A DNA stretch of 64,000 nucleotides, taken from NCBI RefSeq assembly GCF_963974515.1, contig NZ_CAXBDD010000002.1, positions 62,001-126,000 of the forward strand, read 5' to 3'. The notes below the pieces were generated by a model that was not told the DNA's origin, searched no databases, and was given only the letters and a program-made list of their open reading frames with translations. Origin of the DNA: Sunxiuqinia sp963974515 (lineage in GTDB: Bacteria; Bacteroidota; Bacteroidia; Bacteroidales; Prolixibacteraceae). The position numbers and the translations under genes are program-made. Every line of letters starts with the position of its first letter. The stretch's first letter is position 1. This document shows, piece by piece, positions 16,570 through 24,134 of this stretch.

Positions 16570-18498
16570 TTATTTCGGAAGTTGCATTCCCTTTTCTTTG
16601 GCCATTTTTTCCAGTCTTTTCTGGAAGTTTGATTTTTTAGCTGGCCCTTTCTTTTTATTAGCTTGCAGTTGCGCCCTGATTTTGTCCTCATCAATCATGT
16701 ACCGAAACAAGTACATTTGACCAATGGTAATGATGTTAGCCAGGAAGTAATAATAGCTCAAACCTGATGAATAATTATTTAGAATGAACAGGAACATGAC
16801 CGGCATCAGGTACATCATGGTCTGCATGCCCGGCATTTGCTGGCTACTGGCCGCCTGGGAGTTCATCTTTGTTGAAATGACGGTTGTCACAGTCATCAGC
16901 AGACAAAACAAACTGACATGATCGCCATAAAATGGAATCTTAAATGGCAGGCTCATAATCGAGTCGTACGAGGACAAGTCGGTTGCCCACAGGAAGCTTT
17001 CCTGACGCAATTCAATCGACGTTGGAAAGAAAAAGAACATGGCAATCAGGATTGGAAACTGTAGCAACATGGGTAAACAGCCCCCCATTGGATTAACTCC
17101 CGCTTTTTTATACAAAGCCATGGTCGCCTGCTGCTTTTCCATGGGCTTGTCTTTGCCAAATTTCTCGTTCAGCTCATCAATCTCTGGTTTCAAAGACCGC
17201 ATTTTAGCCTGCGAGATGTAAGACTTATAGGTAAATGGAAAAACAATGAGCTTAATAAAAATGGTTAGCAGCAAAATGATAATCCCAAAATTATCAATGT
17301 ATTTCATCAGAAAGTTAAAGGTTGGGATAATCAGGTATTTGTTAACCGGACGGACTATTGCATAGCCCAGGTCAATCAGGCGCTCAAGCGACAAGTCATA
17401 CTGGTTCAGAGTTGTATAATGGTTTGGCCCGAAGTAAAACTGCATGTTGTGGTCTTCCTGCGAATTTCCTTCGTAAGGAAAAGCAATATCCGTGAAATAA
17501 CGGCCCACATATTTCGGGTCATCTTCCAAGTATTCGTAACGAACATCAGCTGTCGGGAACGATTCATCAGCAATAATGGTAGAGTTAAAAAACAATTGTT
17601 TAAAACTAACCCATTTCACCTTTGTTTTTAAGGTTTCTTCACTCGACTTGGCAGCACTTAGTTTTTCCACATCATCTTCAAAAAACTTGTAGCTAATGGT
17701 GGTGTAGCGGTCTTCTCCATATTCCGATTTACGTTCCAGGCGTGGCGCTGCAAATGCCCAATTGAAGTTCAGGTAATTGGTGTTTCGCGATAGCAGCTCA
17801 TTCAATCCGACATTGCTCACATCAAAACCAACCAACCAGGAGTTGTGTTCCAGCGTGTACTTATACTCCATGTAGCGTCCGTTTCCGGCATTCAGGCGCA
17901 TGCTCAGCGTCTTGCTTTCCCCTCCATATTCTTCATTGAATTTCAAGCGACCCGCTTTCCCTTTTGGGACCTCGGGCCCACTTACAATAATGCGATCCTG
18001 CTCGACAGAAGGAACAAAGTATAAATCATCGGTACGGATACTGCGATTTTCGGAAAAGAAGTTGAATCCAAACAAATTGTCATCGCCCTCAAACAACATT
18101 AATGGTAAAGAGTCGTAGGTTTGATAATCTTTCAGCTCAACCGAATAAATTTTACCCCCCTTGGTTGAAATGGTAACCTTCATCAGGTTGTTTTCCAAGG
18201 TGATGAATTTTTCTTCTCCAGTTGCAGCTTCGCCAAAAGCGCCAAACTGGTCACGTCCATTTTTTGAAACAACAGCAGAATCTGATTCTGTGATATTTTC
18301 AGGCTGAGCATCCTGCTCCATGGCTTTGATTTGAGCTTGGACCTCTGCCTCTTTTGCACGTGATGCTTCCACTTGCACGATGGAATCCTGCCTTCTTCTG
18401 GCTGCTTCAATCTCTTCTTCCGAAGGTCGGTTTAAATAGCTGAATCCAATCAGGATCGTAAAAATCAGCACAATCCCGATAATCGTATTTCTATCCAT
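16570..18498 (-). CDS. yidC: Membrane protein insertase YidC
   Basis: A 642-residue inner-membrane insertase. The N-terminal anchor (MDRNTIIGIVLIFTILIGFSYL) is followed by a charged linker and a large periplasmic beta domain to about residue 370. The conserved C-terminal 60-kDa domain then starts at IDNFGIIILLLTIFIKL, with the coiled cytoplasmic hairpin (QAKMRSLKPEIDELNEKFGK) and the hallmark GCLPMLLQFPILIAMF, and closes with a Lys-rich tail. This is the Gram-negative type with the extra periplasmic domain. It is 19 bp after pyrG on the same strand, an arrangement familiar in Bacteroidota, so the two form an operon ending at the terminator at 16535. Confidence 0.97.
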   Translation of the reverse strand: MDRNTIIGIVLIFTILIGFSYLNRPSEEEIEAARRRQDSIVQVEASRAKEAEVQAQIKAMEQDAQPENITESDSAVVSKNGRDQFGAFGEAATGEEKFITLENNLMKVTISTKGGKIYSVELKDYQTYDSLPLMLFEGDDNLFGFNFFSENRSIRTDDLYFVPSVEQDRIIVSGPEVPKGKAGRLKFNEEYGGESKTLSMRLNAGNGRYMEYKYTLEHNSWLVGFDVSNVGLNELLSRNTNYLNFNWAFAAPRLERKSEYGEDRYTTISYKFFEDDVEKLSAAKSSEETLKTKVKWVSFKQLFFNSTIIADESFPTADVRYEYLEDDPKYVGRYFTDIAFPYEGNSQEDHNMQFYFGPNHYTTLNQYDLSLERLIDLGYAIVRPVNKYLIIPTFNFLMKYIDNFGIIILLLTIFIKLIVFPFTYKSYISQAKMRSLKPEIDELNEKFGKDKPMEKQQATMALYKKAGVNPMGGCLPMLLQFPILIAMFFFFPTSIELRQESFLWATDLSSYDSIMSLPFKIPFYGDHVSLFCLLMTVTTVISTKMNSQAASSQQMPGMQTMMYLMPVMFLFILNNYSSGLSYYYFLANIITIGQMYLFRYMIDEDKIRAQLQANKKKGPAKKSNFQKRLEKMAKEKGMQLPK

Positions 18499-18517
18499 TT
18501 TAAATGTTTTTTTTTCT

Positions 18518-20125
18518 TTATTTAGTGCTTAAAGTTGCTTTAATGAAGGCAACAAATAGTGGGTGTGGATTTAAAACCGTGCTGCTGTACTCCGGATGGA
18601 ATTGAACTCCAATAAACCATTTGTGGCTCATAATTTCCATTGCTTCAACCAGATCCGTATCCGGATTGATTCCCACGGGTTTCATATCCGATTGTTTGAA
18701 CGCCTCGAGGTAATGGTTGTTAAACTCATAACGATGCCGGTGACGCTCGCGAATATCCGTCTTTCCGTAGGTCTTGTAAAAATTTGATTTTTTATTGACG
18801 ATGTGGCAATCGTAAGCACCAAGTCTCATGGTACCGCCTTTTTCCGAGATCCCTTTCTGGTCTTCCATCAGCGCAATCACAGGTGCGGTGGTTTTGTCAT
18901 TCATCTCCGTTGAATCGGCTCCGGTCATTCCCAATACATTGCGGGCATATTCAATAACAGCGATTTGCATTCCCAAACATATTCCTAAAAATGGAATATT
19001 GTTTTCGCGAACGTATTGTGTGGCCTTAATTTTTCCTTCAATACCACGATGTCCAAATCCCGGCGCAATAATCACTCCGTCCAACCCCTCCAATTGTTCT
19101 TCAACATTTTCCGGCGTTAACTCCTCCGAATGAATCCATTTCAAATTAACTTTCGCCCGGTTGGTAGCACCTGCATGAACCAAGGCTTCCGCAATTGATT
19201 TATAAGCATCCTGCAGTTCAACATATTTTCCTACCAGGCCAATTTCAACTTCTTGTTCCGGATTTTTGTGTTTTCGCAGAAATTCGTTCCATTCTTTTAA
19301 ATCCGGTTCGTTTTTCGTTGGCAATTTTAATTTTTTCAATACCGTCAGATCAAGTTTTTCTTCCAGCATCTTATTTGGAACCTCATAAATCGTAGAAACA
19401 TCGATCGACTGCACAACTGCATCAATATCAACATTGCAGAAAAGGGCGACTTTCTTACGAATACTGAGGTTCAGATCGTGCTCCGTACGCAAAACCAAAA
19501 CGTCGGGCTGGACCCCATTTTCAAGCAGCATTTTAACCGAGTGCTGCGTAGGTTTGGTTTTCAGCTCGCCCGAAGCGGCCAAAAAGGGCACCAAAGTCAG
19601 GTGAACGACCAATGCATTGGAGCCTAACTCCCATTTCAACTGGCGAACAGCTTCTATGTAAGGCAGCGATTCAATATCGCCAACAGTTCCACCAATTTCG
19701 GTCACCACAATATCGTAATTGCGCTTGTTTCCAAGAAATTTGATTTTCCGCTTGATTTCATCGGTGATGTGCGGAATGATTTGCACCGTTTTTCCAAGGT
19801 AATCTCCCCGACGCTCCTTGTTGATCACCGATTGGTAAATCCGGCCGGTTGTCACATTGTTTGCCTGCGAGGTAGGCACATTCAAAAAACGTTCGTAATG
19901 GCCTAAGTCCAAATCCGTTTCGGCACCATCCTCAGTAACAAAGCATTCACCATGTTCATAAGGATTTAGCGTTCCCGGATCAACGTTGATATAAGGATCC
20001 AATTTTTGGATAGTAACAGAATAACCTCTGGCTTGCAATAACTTAGCTAACGAGCTGGCTAGAATTCCTTTTCCTAAGGAGGAGGTCACACCTCCCGTTA
20101 CAAAGATGTACTTGGTTGCTGACAA
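18518..20125 (-). CDS. pyrG: CTP synthase
   Basis: A 535-residue enzyme that aminates UTP to CTP using glutamine and ATP. The synthetase half begins KYIFVTGGVTSSLGKG (P-loop) and contains DPYINVDPGTLNPYEHGE and EIGGTVGDIESLPY; the glutaminase half has the nucleophile Cys in FLGICLGMQ and the His/Glu pair in VQFHPEYSS. Full-length and intact. The start codon is TTG at 20125 (next in-frame ATG would remove the P-loop). A TAACTTTG box at 20159-20166 lies about 33 bp upstream. It leads the pyrG-yidC operon. Confidence 0.97.
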   Translation of the reverse strand: MSATKYIFVTGGVTSSLGKGILASSLAKLLQARGYSVTIQKLDPYINVDPGTLNPYEHGECFVTEDGAETDLDLGHYERFLNVPTSQANNVTTGRIYQSVINKERRGDYLGKTVQIIPHITDEIKRKIKFLGNKRNYDIVVTEIGGTVGDIESLPYIEAVRQLKWELGSNALVVHLTLVPFLAASGELKTKPTQHSVKMLLENGVQPDVLVLRTEHDLNLSIRKKVALFCNVDIDAVVQSIDVSTIYEVPNKMLEEKLDLTVLKKLKLPTKNEPDLKEWNEFLRKHKNPEQEVEIGLVGKYVELQDAYKSIAEALVHAGATNRAKVNLKWIHSEELTPENVEEQLEGLDGVIIAPGFGHRGIEGKIKATQYVRENNIPFLGICLGMQIAVIEYARNVLGMTGADSTEMNDKTTAPVIALMEDQKGISEKGGTMRLGAYDCHIVNKKSNFYKTYGKTDIRERHRHRYEFNNHYLEAFKQSDMKPVGINPDTDLVEAMEIMSHKWFIGVQFHPEYSSTVLNPHPLFVAFIKATLSTK

Positions 20126-20158
20126 AATCGTATATTTTTAATAGTTCTTAAAAACGCA

Positions 20159-20166
20159 CAAAGTTA
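20159..20166 (-). promoter_or_regulatory. Possible -7 box of the pyrG-yidC operon
   Basis: Minus-strand TAACTTTG, an exact TAnnTTTG match 33 bp before the TTG start of pyrG. No TTG is found at the usual distance upstream, so the promoter is only half supported. Confidence 0.35.
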
Positions 20167-20222
20167 ATCAATAAAAATTATTGCGCTTTAAAATGGCCTT
20201 ATTATAATTCGAATTAACCATT

Positions 20223-20250
20223 AAAAAACCCGCTAAAATTAGCGGGTTGT
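20223..20250 (-). terminator. Terminator after the DUF349 gene
   Basis: Stem AACCCGCTAA/TTAGCGGGTT around a 2-base centre, ending in TTTTTTAA on the minus strand, 15 bp past the stop of the DUF349 gene. Confidence 0.85.
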
Positions 20251-20262
20251 TCCCTTTTGAAG

Positions 20263-22563
20263 TTAATCGTCATCATCCATCGAGTCAATTATACTAATCT
20301 TCTCCTTTAGAAATTCGATTTTCTCTTCCGTATCCTGTATCTTTTTATTCACATCATCAATCAGCGATTCGGCATTCTTGGTATTGGCGAAAAATCCAAT
20401 GTTGTTATTTAATAGAATCAGATCGCTTTCAAGTTGTTTCAACTTGCTGACATATTTGTCGCGTTCATAGCGCATTTTATTATTACCACGGGTTGTTCCG
20501 GAAATGTTCGAAATTTTCGTTTTGAACTTCAACAAACTTCGTTTCTGATCGTCAATCTTAAGGTTGTCAAAATGCATGTTGACGGCATCACGAAATTCGT
20601 TCTGCACCACATCTTTATCTTTAAAAGGAACATGCCCGATATCCGTCCAGCGACGCTGAAATTCTTTGATGTTTTCAAGATTAACATCCTCGCTTTTTGA
20701 TGGCTTATAATTTTTAACCTCTTCAATCAGTTCTTTCTTCAGCTTCAGATTTTCAACCTGCTCTTCGTCAACATGATGAAAATGTTTTGATTTGTTATCG
20801 AAGAAGTAGTCGCAGGCTGCACGAAACCGTTTCCAAATTGGATCGGAATGTTTGCGTGGAACCGGACCAATATCTTTCCACTTTTTCTGAATCCGGATAA
20901 ACTCTTCGGTTGTCTTACGCCAATCTGTGCTGTCTTTTAAGGCTTCGGCCTGAACGCAAAGATCCGTTTTCATCTGCAAATTATTCATCTGCAGCTCCTT
21001 GTTCTCAGCGTAGAATTCGCGCTTCGCATCAAAAAACTGATCACAGGCGCTTCTAAAACGTTCGTAAATCCTGTTATTATCTTTTTTGGGAGCAAACCCA
21101 ATTGTACGCCAAACTTTTTGAAGTTCAACCAACTCACGCGATCTTTTATCCCAGTCTTTATGGTTCAAAATCTCGGCATTGGCAATTTCTTCCGCTTTTT
21201 CACAAAGCACGGTTTTTGCGTCAAGATTTTTCTTTTGCTCCTGTTTTCTCCCCTCGAAATAGCCTTGGTGCTTCTTGTTTATTTTTGAGGTGGCTGCCTT
21301 AAACCGTTCCCACAAATCTTCTTTTTTATCTCGGGGAACCGGACCAATTTCGCGCCACTGTTCATGGTATTTTTGTAAAATATTAAATGCTTTAATGACA
21401 GAGGGCTCTACCAGCAACTCTTCCGCTTTTTCGCAAAGAATGAGCTTCGATTCAAGATTCTTCTTCAGATCCAGGTCACGCAGCTCGCGGTTGATCTTAA
21501 TGTAATCATAGAAATTCTCGACATGATGGTGGTAGTTTTCCCACAAATCCTTTAGTCTAGATTGTGGAACCAAGCCAATCTCACGCCATTCCTGCTGCAA
21601 ATCCCTGAATTCCTGAAATGTCTTATTGATTGATTCCTTGCGATTAACAAGATTTTTTATTTCATCGATGATTTCATATTTGCGCTGGAGGTTTTCTTCC
21701 TTCTCATCCTCCATTTGCCGGTGTTGCTGATTCCGAAGTTGCCTGAAATCTCGCAGTAGATTTCGGAGGTCATCTTCATAAATGGCATTGGACGGTTCAA
21801 AATCGTCTTCATTACCTCCATCCTCAAGAAACTGCTTTTTCTCCGCTTCAGCCACAGCCCGATGCTTTTTGTAGAAATTGATTTTAATGCTGTCGATATC
21901 GGCTTTGATATCATCGTCGGCATGCTTTTCAAGCAATTCACGCAAAGCATTAATCAACTCAACCTCATTCAACGCAGTATAATCAACCGATTGCCGCTCC
22001 GGCTCTTCAGGAGCCTTATCCTCATGCTTCCCCTCGTTTTTCGCTTCAGCTTCTCCAGCACGGGCCTCCTCTGATTCTGCTTTATCTTCTTGCTTAACCT
22101 TAGCGACTGGTTCTTCAGTTTCCGAAATAACTTTCTCTTCGCTCTGAACTTCAACCGCAGGTTCCTTTTTCTCTGCCTCTAACTCTGCCTTATCTTCTCC
22201 CTGATTTTCAGCTCCAGACTCCACTGTTTCTTCCTCTTCAACCTCTGTTTTCGGTTCTTCAATCTCCTTTTTCACTCCTTCTTGCTTCCCCTCAATTTCA
22301 GACTCAGCCTCTTCCTTCGATACTGGCTCTTCGCTGACGACTTCATCCTCATCAATCTCAGGAGCTTCCTGCTCTTCGGGCTGTCCAATGTTTTCATCAG
22401 ATTGGGATTGCACTTTTTCCTCGTCGGCTTCTGAGCTTTGAACCTCTTTTTTTTGCTTTTCGAAGTCACTTCCCGGGTTCGATTCTGGCGCATTAGCAGC
22501 ACCAGTTTCCTCTGGTGTTGCTTTTAACTCATTGTTTGAGTTTTTCAGGTCTTCAGATGTCAT
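20263..22563 (-). CDS. DUF349-repeat protein with acidic N-terminus
   Basis: A 766-residue protein in two parts. Residues 1 to about 190 are low-complexity and very rich in Glu, Lys, Ala and Ser, so they are probably disordered. From about residue 285 there are five DUF349 repeats, recognisable by the refrain W(R/K)xIGxVPxxxxxxxWxRFxxA (for example WREIGPVPRDKKEDLWERFK and WKDIGPVPRKHSDPIWKRFR), each about 70-75 residues and mainly helical. A helical coiled tail follows from about 690. Proteins of this kind are widespread in Bacteroidota; no biochemical role is established that I can cite. The gene stands alone between terminators. Confidence 0.85.
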   Translation of the reverse strand: MTSEDLKNSNNELKATPEETGAANAPESNPGSDFEKQKKEVQSSEADEEKVQSQSDENIGQPEEQEAPEIDEDEVVSEEPVSKEEAESEIEGKQEGVKKEIEEPKTEVEEEETVESGAENQGEDKAELEAEKKEPAVEVQSEEKVISETEEPVAKVKQEDKAESEEARAGEAEAKNEGKHEDKAPEEPERQSVDYTALNEVELINALRELLEKHADDDIKADIDSIKINFYKKHRAVAEAEKKQFLEDGGNEDDFEPSNAIYEDDLRNLLRDFRQLRNQQHRQMEDEKEENLQRKYEIIDEIKNLVNRKESINKTFQEFRDLQQEWREIGLVPQSRLKDLWENYHHHVENFYDYIKINRELRDLDLKKNLESKLILCEKAEELLVEPSVIKAFNILQKYHEQWREIGPVPRDKKEDLWERFKAATSKINKKHQGYFEGRKQEQKKNLDAKTVLCEKAEEIANAEILNHKDWDKRSRELVELQKVWRTIGFAPKKDNNRIYERFRSACDQFFDAKREFYAENKELQMNNLQMKTDLCVQAEALKDSTDWRKTTEEFIRIQKKWKDIGPVPRKHSDPIWKRFRAACDYFFDNKSKHFHHVDEEQVENLKLKKELIEEVKNYKPSKSEDVNLENIKEFQRRWTDIGHVPFKDKDVVQNEFRDAVNMHFDNLKIDDQKRSLLKFKTKISNISGTTRGNNKMRYERDKYVSKLKQLESDLILLNNNIGFFANTKNAESLIDDVNKKIQDTEEKIEFLKEKISIIDSMDDDD

Positions 22564-22694
22564 GTAATAAATTTTTAAATTACTAAGTAATTATCAGAGA
22601 ATTAGGATCCCTTTCGCATACGAAAATAGAATATAATGTACGAATACTCAAAGAAATCAGCAATAAAGTACGAAAAACATCCATTTAGAAACAA

Positions 22695-22722
22695 CAAATG
22701 CCACGAGATCTCGTGGCATTTG
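22695..22722 (-). terminator. Perfect 28-nt palindrome, terminator of the small heat shock gene
   Basis: CAAATGCCACGAGA followed by its exact reverse complement, with no loop bases beyond the centre. It lies 24 bp past the stop of the heat shock gene. The following T tract is weak (TTGTTGTTTC), so it may instead act as a bidirectional stop or mRNA 3' stabiliser. Confidence 0.6.
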
Positions 22723-22746
22723 CTTATTACTTCAAAAAAACTGAAA

Positions 22747-23205
22747 TTATCCAATCTCAATTTGACGCTTAACGGGGATCGCTTCTTTTCTTTTTTCCAA
22801 GATTACTTTAAGTATTCCGTTGTTAACTTCGGCACGAATCTTTTCCTGATCCAACTTATCGGACAATCTGAACTTTTTCTCAAAATCCTTTTTTTCAAAT
22901 TCAACGCGTGAATATTTCAACTCGCTGGAGTCTTCGGGGGCTGACTCTTCTATTTTACTCAAATCACTCTTCACCATTAAAGTATTATTCTCAACAGCAA
23001 GCTGAATTTGATCTTTGGAGTACCCGGGAACAAGGAGTTCCAATACAACTTCAGTATCACTCTCAAGTACGTTGATTGACGGAGAATAAGCTAATTCTTG
23101 CCTTTCTAAACGATCGCTCGTGCGATTGGCATTAAAAAAATCGTTCAACAAAGCATCCATTGGATTTGCTTGATAAACAGGGCGACTAACATTAACTAAT
23201 TTCAT
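22747..23205 (-). CDS. Small heat shock protein (Hsp20/alpha-crystallin)
   Basis: A 152-residue ATP-independent chaperone that holds unfolding proteins. The alpha-crystallin domain spans about residues 45-140: SPSINVLESDTEVVLELLVPG, YSRVEFEKKDFEKKFRL (the FxRxFxLP-like strand) and the closing NNGILKVILEK, equivalent to the family motif GVL. A short C-terminal tail with VKRQIEIG follows. A strong AGGAGG lies 9 bases before the ATG, unusual among the genes of this window. It is transcribed away from trmD; the 251 bp between them holds an inverted repeat CCGATTTCGG at about 23336. Confidence 0.93.
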   Translation of the reverse strand: MKLVNVSRPVYQANPMDALLNDFFNANRTSDRLERQELAYSPSINVLESDTEVVLELLVPGYSKDQIQLAVENNTLMVKSDLSKIEESAPEDSSELKYSRVEFEKKDFEKKFRLSDKLDQEKIRAEVNNGILKVILEKRKEAIPVKRQIEIG

Positions 23206-23214
23206 AATTTGTTT

Positions 23215-23220
23215 CCTCCT
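23215..23220 (-). promoter_or_regulatory. Strong Shine-Dalgarno sequence of the small heat shock gene
   Basis: AGGAGG on the minus strand, 9 bases before the ATG at 23205. Most genes of this window lack a recognisable Shine-Dalgarno sequence, as is usual in Bacteroidota, so this site stands out and suggests high translation. Confidence 0.7.
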
Positions 23221-23412
23221 AATTGTTTGTAATTATAGCATTTTATTGTTTCTGGCTATCCCATTTCAAGATTTATTCCAGCATGCAAAATCGGACAAAC
23301 AATTTCAGTTAAACCGATAATTTAAGTCATAATTTCCGATTTCGGTCAAAAAATAGAGTCAATATGTCATGTTATGCAAACAAATAGATATATAAAATGT
23401 AAATTCACCTCA

Positions 23413-23440
23413 TTGAATTTGCGAAATGTTGCTACTTTTG
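23413..23440 (+). promoter_or_regulatory. Promoter of trmD
   Basis: TTG (23413-23415), 17 bases, then TACTTTTG (23433-23440), exact match to TAnnTTTG, 16 bp before the trmD ATG, so the 5' untranslated leader would be very short. Confidence 0.65.
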
Positions 23441-23456
23441 CACAAAATTCAGAACC

Positions 23457-24134
23457 ATGCGTATCGATATTTTAACCGTAGTTCCGGAATTGCTGGAAAG
23501 CCCGTTTAATCATTCCATCGTCAAACGTGGGAAAGAAAAAGGTTTGGTTGAAATACACGTGCACAACATCCGCGATTTCTCCACCGACAAACACAAGCGA
23601 ACCGATGATTATGCCTTTAGCGGCGGCGCTGGCATGGTGATGACCATTCAACCAATTGAAGCAGCAATTGAGTATTTGAAAGCTCAGCGGGAGTATGATG
23701 AGATTATTTACACTAGCCCCGACGGTGAGCAGTTTACCCAGGGAATTGCCAACCAATTATCATTAAAAGGAAACCTCATGATTCTTTGCGGGCACTACAA
23801 AGGCGTTGACCAACGCGTTCGGGAACACCTGATTACCCGTGAAATATCGATCGGTGATTATGTATTAACTGGTGGCGAACTGGCAGCAGCCGTGATGGCC
23901 GATAGCATTGTCCGGTTGATTCCGGGTGTGATTTCGGATGAGACCTCTGCGTTGACAGATTCTTTTCAGGATAATTTGCTGAGCCCGCCTGTTTACACCC
24001 GGCCAGCCGACTACAAAGGCTGGAAAGTACCCGAAGTGCTGATCAGTGGCAACGACCGAAGAATCAATGAATGGAAAGAAAAAGAAGCTTACGAACGCAC
24101 CAAACTCCTGCGGCCTGATTTGCTAAAAGACTAG
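23457..24134 (+). CDS. trmD: tRNA (guanine-37-N1)-methyltransferase
   Basis: A 225-residue SPOUT-class enzyme that methylates G37 next to the anticodon, preventing frameshifts. The deep trefoil-knot region is clear: GNLMILCGHYKGVDQRV and SIGDYVLTGGELAA, with the SAM-binding loops. The N-terminus MRIDILTVVPEL and the C-terminal RPADYKGWKVPEVLISGNDRRI complete the family pattern. The usual ribosomal neighbours (rpsP, rimM, rplS) are not seen here. The last four bases are shared with the stop of the convergent nuclease gene. Confidence 0.97.
   Translation: MRIDILTVVPELLESPFNHSIVKRGKEKGLVEIHVHNIRDFSTDKHKRTDDYAFSGGAGMVMTIQPIEAAIEYLKAQREYDEIIYTSPDGEQFTQGIANQLSLKGNLMILCGHYKGVDQRVREHLITREISIGDYVLTGGELAAAVMADSIVRLIPGVISDETSALTDSFQDNLLSPPVYTRPADYKGWKVPEVLISGNDRRINEWKEKEAYERTKLLRPDLLKD

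Noticed and set aside
23336..23345. CCGATTTCGG inverted repeat between hsp20 and trmD
   Set aside because: Imperfect centre and a single copy; no regulator or repeat copy found to support a binding site.
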